Source: Hyphomonadaceae bacterium (GTDB taxonomy: Bacteria; Pseudomonadota; Alphaproteobacteria; Caulobacterales; Hyphomonadaceae). From it: DNA of 64,000 bases. The stretch is taken from contig JANSWU010000002.1 in NCBI GenBank assembly GCA_024743315.1, positions 186,001 to 250,000 on the forward strand, read 5' to 3'. The position numbers and the translations under genes were made by a program. Shown one piece after another: positions 32,260-42,632 of the stretch. The first letter of the stretch is position 1, and the number at the start of each line of letters is the position of its first letter. The notes beneath the pieces were generated by a model. It ran no database searches. It worked only from the letters and a program-made list of their open reading frames with translations, and was not told the origin of the DNA.

Positions 32260-33056
32260 CGCAGCGGTTTGCAGACTGCGTTCGCATTGACCGAGACGGG
32301 GCGGTTGCCACGGTGACACTGGACCGCGGTGATGGTCGCAATGCGCTGTCTCTGAAAGCCATGCAGGCGTTGATCGATGCGGCGGCTGCACTGAAAGCCG
32401 ACACAGAAATCCAGGCTGTCATCCTGACCAGCGCCGGTGCCTTCACGGCGGGGGCCGATCTGAAGGATCCAGACCGCGCGGCGATCGCAGACAAAACGCG
32501 GCTCGAGCAACGCCAATCGTTAAAGCTCGGACCAGACATGTGCGCCGCCTGGGAATCGCTGGAACAGATCACCATCGCGGCGATTGAGCGATATTGCATT
32601 GGTGGTGGGGTCGCGCTCGCTGTCGCCTGCGATCATCGTATCGTCGCAGAAGATGCATTCTTTCGGCTGCCCGAGATCCCGCTCGGGATGAATATGAGCT
32701 GGCAAACCAATCCGCGCACGGTCGCTCTGATTGGGCCGTCACGCGCGAAACAGTTCACCATCCTAGGCGAACGATGCAGCGCCGCGACCGCGCTTGAATG
32801 GGGGCTGGCCGATCAGGTGGTTCCCGTTGGCGAAGCGCGACAAGCGGCCGAGGCCCTGGCGGCGCGGTATGCTAAAGTCCCGCCAATCGCGCTGCGCATG
32901 ACCAAGCAGGCGATCAATGTCGCGGCCAATCCGCTCGGGCATGCGACCAGTTTTATGGATCGTGACCAGTTCGCGTTCGCGTCGACCACGAATGATCAAC
33001 GCGAAGCAATCCAGGCCTTCCTCGAGAAACGCGACCCGGCCTTTAAAGGCGACTAG
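32256..33056 (+). CDS. Enoyl-CoA hydratase/isomerase (crotonase) family protein
   Basis: The crotonase fold is seen in VATVTLDRGDGRNALSLKAM, the oxyanion-hole segment GAFTAGADLKDP, and CIGGGVALAVACDHRI. The first catalytic glutamate of hydratases (in 'GGGcElA') is replaced by Ala here (GGGVALA), while the second (RLPEIPLGM) is present. So classical hydration may not be its reaction; other crotonase activities (isomerase, decarboxylase, thioesterase) are possible. ATG 32256 overlaps the NUDIX stop; the track start 32175 is inside the NUDIX gene. The 266 residues end with a 4-base overlap of the convergent amidohydrolase. Confidence 0.85.
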   Translation: MTQRFADCVRIDRDGAVATVTLDRGDGRNALSLKAMQALIDAAAALKADTEIQAVILTSAGAFTAGADLKDPDRAAIADKTRLEQRQSLKLGPDMCAAWESLEQITIAAIERYCIGGGVALAVACDHRIVAEDAFFRLPEIPLGMNMSWQTNPRTVALIGPSRAKQFTILGERCSAATALEWGLADQVVPVGEARQAAEALAARYAKVPPIALRMTKQAINVAANPLGHATSFMDRDQFAFASTTNDQREAIQAFLEKRDPAFKGD

Positions 33057-34320
33057 CGCTTATAGGCGAGCGGCTTTTCGGACTCATCGAGGTTGAGATA
33101 GCGATCCCGTAATTTGGTTTGCCGGCTTGTCAAAGATTGCGGCTCGCCATTGATAAAGATTGAGGACGGAGCGCTGGAGACTTCCAGAGGGTCACCGTCC
33201 CAGACGACAATGTCTGCGCGATTGCCGCGTTCAATGCTGCCGACCCCATCCATATCGAATATGGCGGCTGGGACGACGGTCATTGCCGCCATGGCATCAT
33301 CAAAGCTGACACCATTGGCGACCGCATTGCCGGCGGATTGCAGCACCAGTCGAGACTGATGCCCACTATTGCCAAGATGAGCAAAGGCGGTCGGCACGCC
33401 TGCCTCGATCAGGCGCTCCGCATTGCGGCTGGTGGCGCCGAGTTGCGAGAAACTGGCCGGCAAGTTGGAGAACGGATCGACGATCACAGGGATATTCGCC
33501 GCCGCCAATTCATCAGCCACCATCCAGCCTTCATCGGCACCGACAATTGCGACATCGAGATTCGGGTTCTCAGCCTTGAGATCGATGACCAAACGCAGAT
33601 CACTCGCCCGATGCGCCGAGACGAGCATCAATTGCTGGCCGCGGACAGCTGGCCCAAAGGCCTGAGCATCAGCGCGGGTCAGCGCATCACCTTCATTATG
33701 CGCCATGAAGCGGGCCGGATAGCCCCGTGCGTCGGCAAACGCGCCGCGCAGTGCCGACCAGGCAGCAGGGCGCGACCCACCGGCCAAGTCCGCGCCGCCT
33801 TCGCCGAGATTAATATAGACAAAGGCCCGCTCATTCGAGATCGAACCCGGGCTGCCGGACGTGTCAGCGAGGAAGCCCTGACCAGCAATCATCGATGCGC
33901 CATTAGACGGCGCGACGGCGATCCGGGTCACGCCTTCGATCCGGGTCACAGCCACTGGCGTCGCGGCCGGGTTGAACCCGTCCGCCGCGCGCAAGGCGAC
34001 AGAGAAAGGCGATCCACCCGCGCTGGTATCATTGGTCGAGTCTTCGGCGCCGACTTCAACCGTGCCAACTCTTGAGAACGGTGCGATGATGCCCGGTGTC
34101 ACCCAATTGCCGCCAACATCAATGGTCTGGGTGCCGCTGGGCGCAGCGAAATTCACGCCCATGCCCTCAATCACGCCATCAGAAATGTAGATGGTCGCAT
34201 TGTCGAGGGTGCCGGCACTTGTGCCGGTCCAGACCTTGGCATTGACGATAGCCACGTCCTGCGCGGCAGCGGTGGCGGCAAGGCTCAGCATGGCCGCCGT
34301 CGAGAGGAGAAGTTTGCGGA

Positions 34321-34324
<4 letters not shown>
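33053..34324 (-). CDS. Secreted amidohydrolase-family protein lacking the metal-binding HxH
   Basis: The 423-residue protein has a signal peptide (LLLSTAAMLSLAATAAAQ) and the amidohydrolase composite-domain start VAIVNAKVWTGTSAGTLDNA. Where active members have 'GfIDaHsHlG', it has GIIAPFSRVGTVE, so the HxH metal motif is missing. The C-terminal FDMDGVGSIERGNRADIVVWDGDP is the usual family end. It therefore looks like a non-catalytic partner. It directly follows, with ATGA overlap, a related lipoprotein that keeps the HSH motif. I infer a pair in which the second gene is structural or a pseudoenzyme. Confidence 0.85.
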
Positions 34325-35736
<1,412 letters not shown>

Positions 35737-35808
35737 TTAGAGGTCTCGCAAATATCTATGCGGACCAGTGTGTTGCTTTTGCTGCGCTTGGCAAGCGAAA
35801 ATCCGGGA

Positions 35809-36741
35809 TCAGTAGAGTTCGCGCACGCAATTTTCCAATTGCGTATCAAGCTCGAACGTGACCGGGGTGGGTGAGGTGCGGGGGCCTTTTTGAGTCGCGG
35901 CTTTATGAGCCCGCGCAAAGGCGGCTTTGGCGACCGCGAACGGGCCAACCTGCGCGCCAATCTTGGGCGATAGAGGGGTGCTTCGCCGGATCAGCTTATT
36001 GGTATAGATCGCATTGGCCTGCACAAAACTGCTCAGCGTCTGGTATTCGCAAGACAGGGAGACATTTAAGCAGTCGGCATTTTCGACCCGGTGTGGCATG
36101 AATTGCGGCCAGGTCAGGCCCATGCCGGGTTCCAGATCATAGACCGTCGCGGTTTGATCATAGGCCTTGCGATAGGGCAGCTCTTCCTCGCGCGACATGT
36201 GCACAATATCCTCAATGAAAGCCGACGGCGCGACGGCTTCATTGCGCGGATACATCCATAAGCGCTTCTGGCCACGCATCTGGAACAGGGCGACCATCGG
36301 AATGTCCAAGTGATAATGCACTTTCACTTTGGGTGAGGAAATCAGGACCGAGACGTCGCGTTTGCGGGTCTTACGACCGGTGGCGTCTTCCAAGCTGCCA
36401 TAGATCGCGTCGGCGATGGGCTCGAGGTCTGGCACATCAATATTGGCGCGCCGCATGTTGAGCCAGATATGGCCGCGTTTGACCGCGTCGACAATCTCTG
36501 CGCCGCTAAGCTTAGGGGCTCGGCCGCGCAGCGCCGAATTCACGCCTTCGCCTTCCTGGCCAAAGGTCCAAATATCGAGGTTTTGACGCGGATAGACATC
36601 GAGCAGATGCGCGAGCCCATCATCCATGAACAAGTCCGTTTTGAAGACATCATGCTCGGCCAGCAGCACGTCCTTGCCAAAGCCTGTCTCGGATTGATCT
36701 TGCCAGCGCACAAACATGCTCTTCCCTCGCAGATGCGTCAT
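35809..36741 (-). CDS. JmjC/cupin-like protein (putative 2-oxoglutarate oxygenase fold)
   Basis: The 310-residue protein contains KVKVHYHLDIPMVALFQMRGQKRLWMYPR. Its HxD (HLD) and the later MPHRVEN histidine match the iron triad spacing of JmjC/Cupin_8 oxygenases, with the lysine-arginine rich strand typical of 2-oxoglutarate binding. Such proteins hydroxylate amino acid side chains in proteins. The C-terminal ~90 residues (SFVQANAIYTNKLIRR...) are unassigned. No target gene is adjacent. There is no signal peptide. The ATG at 36741 is preceded by GGAAAC; the track start is used. Confidence 0.65.
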   Translation of the reverse strand: MTHLRGKSMFVRWQDQSETGFGKDVLLAEHDVFKTDLFMDDGLAHLLDVYPRQNLDIWTFGQEGEGVNSALRGRAPKLSGAEIVDAVKRGHIWLNMRRANIDVPDLEPIADAIYGSLEDATGRKTRKRDVSVLISSPKVKVHYHLDIPMVALFQMRGQKRLWMYPRNEAVAPSAFIEDIVHMSREEELPYRKAYDQTATVYDLEPGMGLTWPQFMPHRVENADCLNVSLSCEYQTLSSFVQANAIYTNKLIRRSTPLSPKIGAQVGPFAVAKAAFARAHKAATQKGPRTSPTPVTFELDTQLENCVRELY

Positions 36742-37094
36742 CTCGTTTCCCGTAGAGAAGCAAGATCAGGGCCAATTCGCGTGATAGGAGAAAAATGGAC
36801 TTTTGTTCGCGCCCGCGGTTAATATTCGTAACACAATCAGCGGTTTAAGAACCTGTTTTACGCTTAAAAGTGCGAATTTGTGGACGCTCGGAGCGTGAAA
36901 TCGAGACGCCTCGCTAATGATGCCTCGGCCGCTTTCTGAGACCTTGAATTGATACTCCGCCGCATCTGCGCGGGGAAACAAACGGGGTCGCAAGTGATGC
37001 GCTTAGATTTCGGCTCTGGATTTCGAAAACGTGTTTCAAATTGTGCCAAGTTCGGTGCCGATGTGGCGCCGGGGTGGGGGGAATTGCTGAAGGG
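36742..37094. other. 353-base intergenic region between JmjC-like gene and parE
   Basis: Both flanking genes are on the minus strand, so this region should hold the JmjC-like promoter and the parE 3' end. It has A/T-rich patches (GGTTAATATTCGTAACAC, GGTTTAAGAACCTGTTTTACGC). Two tiny frames (36795-36848, 17 aa; 36997-37098, 33 aa) have no sign of being genes. I see no terminator stem, tRNA or repeat. Confidence 0.5.
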
Positions 37095-39092
37095 CTAGAT
37101 ATCTAGCTCTTCAGCAAAATGCGCGTTTTCCTGAATGAAGCGGTACCGATGCTCGGCCTTTTTGCCCATCAGCGTGTCGATCAGCTCGGCGGGCTTGGCT
37201 TCGGTTAGCTCATCAATGCTGTCGGGCAGGGTGATCCGGGCGAGGGTCCGGGTTTCCGGGTTCATCGTTGTCTCTTTGAGCTGAGACGGGTTCATTTCAC
37301 CAAGGCCCTTAAAGCGGCTGAGTTCGACCTTTTGATTGGGTTTGAACTCGAGCTCCATCAGGAGCTCTTTGTCCTCGTCATCCATCGCATAGACCGATTT
37401 ACCCTTGTAAGAGAGCTTATATAGCGGCGGCATCGCCATATAGAGGCGACCGCTTTCGATCAGGCCGGGCGTCATTTTGTAGAAGAAGGTAATCAGCAGG
37501 GCGGCGATATGTGCGCCATCCACGTCAGCGTCGGTCATGATGATGATCTTTTCATAGCGCAGATCATCGATATTGAAGCGTGAGCCAGTGCCGGTGCCGA
37601 GGGCGAGTAGCAGGTCCTGTAGCTCCTGATTCTTGTCCATCTTGTCAGCCGTGGCCGAGGCAACATTCAAGATTTTCCCGCGTAACGGCAGGATGGCCTG
37701 GGTCTTACGGTCCCGTGCCTGTTTGGCGGAGCCGCCGGCTGAGTCACCCTCAACCAGAAACAGTTCAGTGTCGCCTTTATTGTCGGAGCAATCGGCGAGC
37801 TTACCCGGCAGCCGCAGTTTCTTGGTCGCCGATTTGCGCGCAACTTCCTTGGCCTTGCGACGCCGGGCGCGTTCATCGGCGCGCTCAATCGCCCATGTCA
37901 GGAGTTTGTCGGCTTCTTTCGGGCTGGCCGCGAGCCAGTGGTCGAAGCGGTCACGAACCGAGTTCTCAACCAGGCGGAAGGCGGCGGTCGTGGATAGTTT
38001 GTCCTTGGTCTGGCCAACGAATTCCGGATTGCGGATGAAGACGGACAAAAGCAGGCCGGAATGGCCCATAATATCGTCTGCGGTGATCGACGTGCCCTTT
38101 TTCTGGCCGGTCAGCTCGGCATAATTGCGCATGCCTTTCGTGATGGCAGAGCGGAAGCCTGCCTCATGCGTGCCGCCATCCGGGGTCGGGATCGTGTTAC
38201 AGTAAGAGCGCGCAAACCCATCGGTTTCACCGAATCCGGCCGCGGTCCAGGCAATCGCCCATTCAACCTTGCCGTCCTCGGTTTCAACGAGACCGGCAAA
38301 ATGCTGTTCGGTAATCGTCGCCTTGCCTTTGAACACCTCGTCGAGCTGGTCGGCGAGACCATTCGGATAAGACAGGGTTTTCTCTGCTGGGACTTTGGAA
38401 TCTTCTGGCAGCAGCTCCGGGTCGCATTTCCAGCGCACTTCAACGCCGCGATAGAGATACGCTTTCGAGCGTGTCATCTGGAACAGGCGCTGCGGCTTGA
38501 AGCGCAGCTTCTCACCGAAAATCTCGAAATCCGGCTTAAATCGGACGGTCGTGCCGCGGCGGTTCGGGGCCGCGCCCATCAGCTCCAGCGGACCCGTCAC
38601 TTTGCCGCGTTCAAAAGCCTGGAAATAAAGCTTCTTGTCGCGTGCGACTTCGACTTCCATACGCTCAGACAGGGCGTTCACGACTGAAGACCCGACACCG
38701 TGCAGGCCGCCGGCGGTCTCATAGGCCTTGTTGGAGAATTTCCCCCCGGCGTGGAGCGTCGTCATGATAACTTCCAGCGCTGACTTGCCAGGATATTTCG
38801 GATGCTCGCCGACCGGGATACCGCGGCCATTATCGATCACTTCGACATACCCGTCGGTTCGCAAGTGAACCTCGATGCGTGTGGCGTGGCCGGCCACGGC
38901 TTCGTCCATGGAATTGTCGAGGATTTCCGCGAAAAGGTGATGGTAGGCGCGCTCATCGGTGCCACCAATGTACATGCCCGGGCGTTTCCGCACCGGTTCA
39001 AGGCCTTCCAGGACCTCAATGTCTTTCGCGCTATAGCCAGAAGGATCAGTTTTCATATCGTCAAACAGGTTTGATTGCTTTGCAGCGCCCAT
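37095..39092 (-). CDS. parE: DNA topoisomerase IV subunit B
   Basis: ParE is the ATPase subunit that, with ParC, decatenates daughter chromosomes. The GHKL ATP site shows EILDNSMDEAVAG, VIDNGRGIPV and GGLHGVGSSVVNALS. The TOPRIM domain has LVEGDSAGGSA and ITDADVDGAHIAALL-like residues (MTDADVDGAHI). The end, SRFKGLGEMNPSQL, is the conserved GyrB/ParE tail. At 665 residues it lacks the longer insertion of many GyrB proteins, which favours ParE. ATG 39092 (MGAAKQSNLFDDM) follows GGGGAG. The track start at 39134 is 42 bases too early. Confidence 0.94.
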   Translation of the reverse strand: MGAAKQSNLFDDMKTDPSGYSAKDIEVLEGLEPVRKRPGMYIGGTDERAYHHLFAEILDNSMDEAVAGHATRIEVHLRTDGYVEVIDNGRGIPVGEHPKYPGKSALEVIMTTLHAGGKFSNKAYETAGGLHGVGSSVVNALSERMEVEVARDKKLYFQAFERGKVTGPLELMGAAPNRRGTTVRFKPDFEIFGEKLRFKPQRLFQMTRSKAYLYRGVEVRWKCDPELLPEDSKVPAEKTLSYPNGLADQLDEVFKGKATITEQHFAGLVETEDGKVEWAIAWTAAGFGETDGFARSYCNTIPTPDGGTHEAGFRSAITKGMRNYAELTGQKKGTSITADDIMGHSGLLLSVFIRNPEFVGQTKDKLSTTAAFRLVENSVRDRFDHWLAASPKEADKLLTWAIERADERARRRKAKEVARKSATKKLRLPGKLADCSDNKGDTELFLVEGDSAGGSAKQARDRKTQAILPLRGKILNVASATADKMDKNQELQDLLLALGTGTGSRFNIDDLRYEKIIIMTDADVDGAHIAALLITFFYKMTPGLIESGRLYMAMPPLYKLSYKGKSVYAMDDEDKELLMELEFKPNQKVELSRFKGLGEMNPSQLKETTMNPETRTLARITLPDSIDELTEAKPAELIDTLMGKKAEHRYRFIQENAHFAEELDI

Positions 39093-39145
39093 AATGGTTT
39101 TCTCCCCGTAAGCCCATTCGCCCACTGATTCCAAGGATTTCCATC

Positions 39146-40462
39146 ATGACGATTATGATTAACACGCCATTAACCCTGCCATCGGGCGTGGAATTGCCCA
39201 ATCGGCTGGTTAAGGCGGCGATGACGGAACGCCTGGCGAATCCAAAGAATGAAGTCACTGAGCGCCATTTGCGGCTGTACAAGGCCTGGGGCGATGGGGG
39301 GATTGGCTTGCAGATCACGGGCAATGTCCTCATCGATCGAAGAAATCTCGAAGCGCCTGGCAATGTCGTGATTGATGGCGCGCCGTCGAATGAACATGCT
39401 GTCATGCTCGGAAAATGGGCGGAGGCGTGCAAGGCGGGCGGCGGCAAAGTCGTGATGCAGCTCAGCCATGCCGGACGTCAGACCCAGAAAATGGTCAATC
39501 CGCAGCCGGACGCGCCAAGCGCCATCGCGGTTGATCTGCCAGGCGGGCAGTTCGGGACGCCGCGGGCGATGAGTGGTGATGATATTAAACGCCTGATCGA
39601 GAAATACGCGATCGCGACCAAAGCGGCGCGCGCGGCCGGGTTTGATGGCGTGCAGATCCATTCGGCGCACGGCTATTTGATGAGCCAATTCCTGTCACCG
39701 CTCACCAATCAACGGAACGATGAATGGGGCGGACCGCTGGAGAACCGCGCACGAGCCTTGCTCGAAGTAATCAAGGCCGCCAAGGCTGAAGCCGGGCCGG
39801 GCTTTGGGGTTTCGGTCAAACTCAACTCGGCCGATTTCCAAAAAGGCGGGTTCACGCAGGACGAGTCAACAAAAGTGATCGGCATGCTCAACCCGCTCGG
39901 GCTCGATTTTGTCGAGATTTCGGGTGGCAATTATGAGCAGCCGAAAATGATGGACATGGAAGGGTTGAAACCCGCAGACACATCCGGCGCACGGGCGAGC
40001 ACGGTCAAACGCGAAGCCTATTTCCTCGATTACGCCAAAGACGTGCAATTGGTGGCAGAGATGCCGCTCATGGTCACTGGCGGCTTCCGGACACGCGACG
40101 GCATGAACGCAGCTCTGGCAGGGGGTGAGGCGGACCTGATCGGGCTGGGGCGGCCGCTCTGCGTGGACGTTGATGCGCCGGCTCAATTGATAGCTGGCAC
40201 GCTCGACGAACTCCCGAAATGGGAAAAGACGCTGCGCATCGGCCCCGGCATTTTTGGCCCCAACTCGTCGATCGGGCTGTTCAAGGCGCTCAACGGATTT
40301 GGCATGCAGGGCTGGTATTATTCGCAACTACACCGCATCGCTGACGGGCTTGAGCCTGATCGCAAGCTTGGCGTGCTCAGCGCCTTTCTCAAAATGCAGG
40401 GGATCGACTCCAGGATGGCAAAGGCCTACCACGCCGACCTCAAACAGATGGAGACGGCATGA
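39146..40462 (+). CDS. Old yellow enzyme family NADH:flavin oxidoreductase
   Basis: OYE proteins reduce activated C=C or other groups with FMN and NAD(P)H. The 438 residues form a TIM barrel starting LTLPSGVELPNRLVKAAMTE, with VVMQLSHAGRQTQ, the substrate-site GVQIHSAHGYLMSQFLSPLT and RNDEWGGPLENR, then GGFRT near the phosphate-binding end. The His-x-x-His pair (HSAH) that binds the carbonyl or nitro group is kept. The stop overlaps the M14 gene by ATGA. A weak ribosome site (AGGATTTCC) precedes the ATG. Substrate unknown. Confidence 0.92.
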   Translation: MTIMINTPLTLPSGVELPNRLVKAAMTERLANPKNEVTERHLRLYKAWGDGGIGLQITGNVLIDRRNLEAPGNVVIDGAPSNEHAVMLGKWAEACKAGGGKVVMQLSHAGRQTQKMVNPQPDAPSAIAVDLPGGQFGTPRAMSGDDIKRLIEKYAIATKAARAAGFDGVQIHSAHGYLMSQFLSPLTNQRNDEWGGPLENRARALLEVIKAAKAEAGPGFGVSVKLNSADFQKGGFTQDESTKVIGMLNPLGLDFVEISGGNYEQPKMMDMEGLKPADTSGARASTVKREAYFLDYAKDVQLVAEMPLMVTGGFRTRDGMNAALAGGEADLIGLGRPLCVDVDAPAQLIAGTLDELPKWEKTLRIGPGIFGPNSSIGLFKALNGFGMQGWYYSQLHRIADGLEPDRKLGVLSAFLKMQGIDSRMAKAYHADLKQMETA

Positions 40463-41595
40463 GCCTTAGCATATCTTCGGTATTCGATAGCGGGAATATC
40501 ATCGTCAATGATGCCAGCGACCCAGGCAATGTGCGACTGGAAATTGCGAAAGATCATCAGTCCGACTTCTACCAATGGTTCCATTTTCGCGTGACGGGCG
40601 AAAAGGGGCAGGCACTTCGCCTGTTGATTGAGAACGCGGGCGGCGCGGCGTACCCGAAGGGCTGGGAGAATTACCAGGCCGTGGTGTCGCAAGACACAAT
40701 GGAATGGCGTCGCGTTCCGACAAGCTTTGATGGCCAGACCTTGATCATCGAAACTGAATTGACCGCAGACTCCATCTATGTCGCGTATTTCGCGCCGTAC
40801 TCTTCGGAGCGTCATCAAATGTTGGTGGCAGGGGCGTCCAATTATGAGCATGCGCGGGTCAGCGTGCTCGGTAAGACGCTTGATGGGCGCGATCTTGACC
40901 TCATCACAATTGGCGAGCCCGGGCCAGACAAGCGGACGATCTGGATCACAGCGCGACAGCATCCAGGGGAAACCATGGCGGAATGGTGGATGGAAGGCTT
41001 TCTGGAACGGATGCTCGATCCAATCTCCGCCATCTCGCGGGATCTCACAGCTCGAGCCGTGTTTTATGTTGTGCCGAATATGAATCCTGATGGCAGCGCG
41101 CGTGGGCATTTGCGCACCAATGCTGCGGGCGTGAACCTCAATCGCGAATGGCAAGCCCCATCCATGGAGAAGAGCCCTGAAGTCTTTCTCACGCTCGAAA
41201 AAATGAAAGAAACCGGCTGTGATCTCGCTCTGGATGTTCATGGCGACGAGGCGTTGCCATATAATTTTATCGCGGGCACGGAAGGCATTCCAAGCTGGAA
41301 CGATCGCCTTGGAAACTTACTCGAGACCTTCAAGTCGACCTATGTGAAATCTTCAAATGGGGCATTCCAAACCCAGTTTGGGTATCCCAAGAATGCGCCG
41401 GGTAAGGCTAATCTGACGATTTGCAGCAATGCGCTGGCCGAACGGTTTGATTGTCTCGCGATGACATTGGAGATGCCGTTCAAGGATGATGCGAACCATC
41501 CCGATCCGGCTTTTGGCTGGTCTCCGGCGCGCGCCAAACAGCTTGGGGCGAGCGCGCTCAGCCCGCTTCTGGCCGTGATGTCGGCATTGCGTTGA
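40459..41595 (+). CDS. M14 family metallocarboxypeptidase, cytosolic carboxypeptidase-like
   Basis: Zinc carboxypeptidases remove C-terminal residues. The metal motif HPGE is in TARQHPGETMAEWWMEG, and the third ligand is likely in ALDVHGDEAL. NMNPDGSARGHLRTNAAGVNLNREW is the family substrate region, and the catalytic Glu is probably in LEMPFKDD near the end. The N-terminal ~120 residues (NVRLEIAKDHQSDFYQWFHF) form the β-rich domain found in CCP-like proteins. There is no signal peptide. It is coupled to the OYE gene by ATGA and overlaps the convergent LLM gene by 38 bases. Confidence 0.88.
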   Translation: MSLSISSVFDSGNIIVNDASDPGNVRLEIAKDHQSDFYQWFHFRVTGEKGQALRLLIENAGGAAYPKGWENYQAVVSQDTMEWRRVPTSFDGQTLIIETELTADSIYVAYFAPYSSERHQMLVAGASNYEHARVSVLGKTLDGRDLDLITIGEPGPDKRTIWITARQHPGETMAEWWMEGFLERMLDPISAISRDLTARAVFYVVPNMNPDGSARGHLRTNAAGVNLNREWQAPSMEKSPEVFLTLEKMKETGCDLALDVHGDEALPYNFIAGTEGIPSWNDRLGNLLETFKSTYVKSSNGAFQTQFGYPKNAPGKANLTICSNALAERFDCLAMTLEMPFKDDANHPDPAFGWSPARAKQLGASALSPLLAVMSALR

Positions 41596-42583
41596 TCTCG
41601 GCCATAGCCGTTTCGATCAGGCGATAGGAATTGATGCGCGTTTCGATGTGATCGGTAATTGAGAGCAAGAAGAACTCGCACGCATGCGTCTCCCGCGCGA
41701 TAGCCGACAAATGCTGCGCCACGGATAGGCCACTGCCTATAATCCCGCGTTGTGGCGGATCGAGCGGCGCCTTAGCAAGATAGGCTTCAGCTTCGCTGGT
41801 GCTCAAATAGGGCTGAAACTGTCCCGCGCCGCGACTGAGCGCCCAGGCCTTGATTGGAGCGCTCAGGCGCTCTGCTTCTGCCTCAGTTTCGGCCGCCAGG
41901 ACAACCAACCCGATCGCAGCATGGGGTTTGGCGCAAAACGGCGATGGTTCGAATGCCTGATGATAAGCGTCGAGAGCATCCTTGGCCCCGCCCGGATTGA
42001 GAAAATCCGCGAAGGCCAGCTTCAGCCCCATCTGCCCCGCAAAGGCTGCGGAGGCGGGCGATGAGCACAGCATCCAGAGGTCCGGCCCTGGGCCTTTGGG
42101 ATTGGCCGCGATCCCACGCGCGCGATGGTCGTCCGGCAAATGGGCCGCACCGCTGGCATCTAGCAACCAGTCCATCAACATGCGCAACATGGTCGGAAAA
42201 TTCTGCCCGCCAGGCCCCAATAAAGCAGCAGATGTTCGCGGATCGGCGCCGGTGGCGCGCCCGAGCCCAATCTCGATCCGGCCAGGATAAAGCTGCGACA
42301 GGGTTTGCCCCCATTCCGCAACTTTCAAAGGCGAGTAATTTGGCAACATGATGCCGCCAGAGCCCAAAATGATCCGCGACGTCCGGGCCGCGAGGTCGGC
42401 CATCAAGATCTCTGGCGTAGTTCCGGCAAAGCTCGTCGCATTGTGATGCTCTTGTACCCAATAAGATCGATAACGCATTCCGTCCGCTGCGCTCGCCAGA
42501 GCGCGCGTTTCATTCAGGGCGTCTGCCGCGGTGCGGTCTTTGAAAATAGGCGATGGGTCGAGTACTGATAGAGTGGGTGTCAT
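41558..42583 (-). CDS. LLM class flavin-dependent oxidoreductase (MsnO8-like)
   Basis: Luciferase-like monooxygenases use reduced flavin to oxidise substrates. The product begins TPTLSVLDPSPIFKDRTAAD, with the typical YWVQEHHNATSFAGTTPEIL strand, LGSGGIMLPNYSPLKVAE and PGRIEIGLGRATGADPRT. These features fit the MsnO8-like group in the bacterial luciferase superfamily. Substrate unknown. I chose ATG 42583 (341 aa) because the family N-terminus usually begins at the first β-strand, but ATG 42631 is possible. It is divergent from the M1 peptidase gene and overlaps M14 at its 3' end. Confidence 0.87.
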   Translation of the reverse strand: MTPTLSVLDPSPIFKDRTAADALNETRALASAADGMRYRSYWVQEHHNATSFAGTTPEILMADLAARTSRIILGSGGIMLPNYSPLKVAEWGQTLSQLYPGRIEIGLGRATGADPRTSAALLGPGGQNFPTMLRMLMDWLLDASGAAHLPDDHRARGIAANPKGPGPDLWMLCSSPASAAFAGQMGLKLAFADFLNPGGAKDALDAYHQAFEPSPFCAKPHAAIGLVVLAAETEAEAERLSAPIKAWALSRGAGQFQPYLSTSEAEAYLAKAPLDPPQRGIIGSGLSVAQHLSAIARETHACEFFLLSITDHIETRINSYRLIETAMAEINAMPTSRPEAG

Positions 42584-42632
42584 CCCGCGCCTTGTGCTGT
42601 ATGCAAAGGCGAAACACAAGTTGGAGGACAAT

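Noticed and set aside
36795-36848. 17-codon frame after GGAGAAAA
   Set aside because: It is too short, with no conserved feature; the nearby promoter belongs to the opposite strand.
36840-36870. TTAA-N7-TTTT resembling a CtrA site
   Set aside because: Only one half matches the TTAA-N7-TTAA form; not enough to call.
36997-37098. 33-codon frame (MRLDFGSGFRKRV...) running into the parE stop
   Set aside because: It has no clear ribosome site or family and overlaps the parE end.
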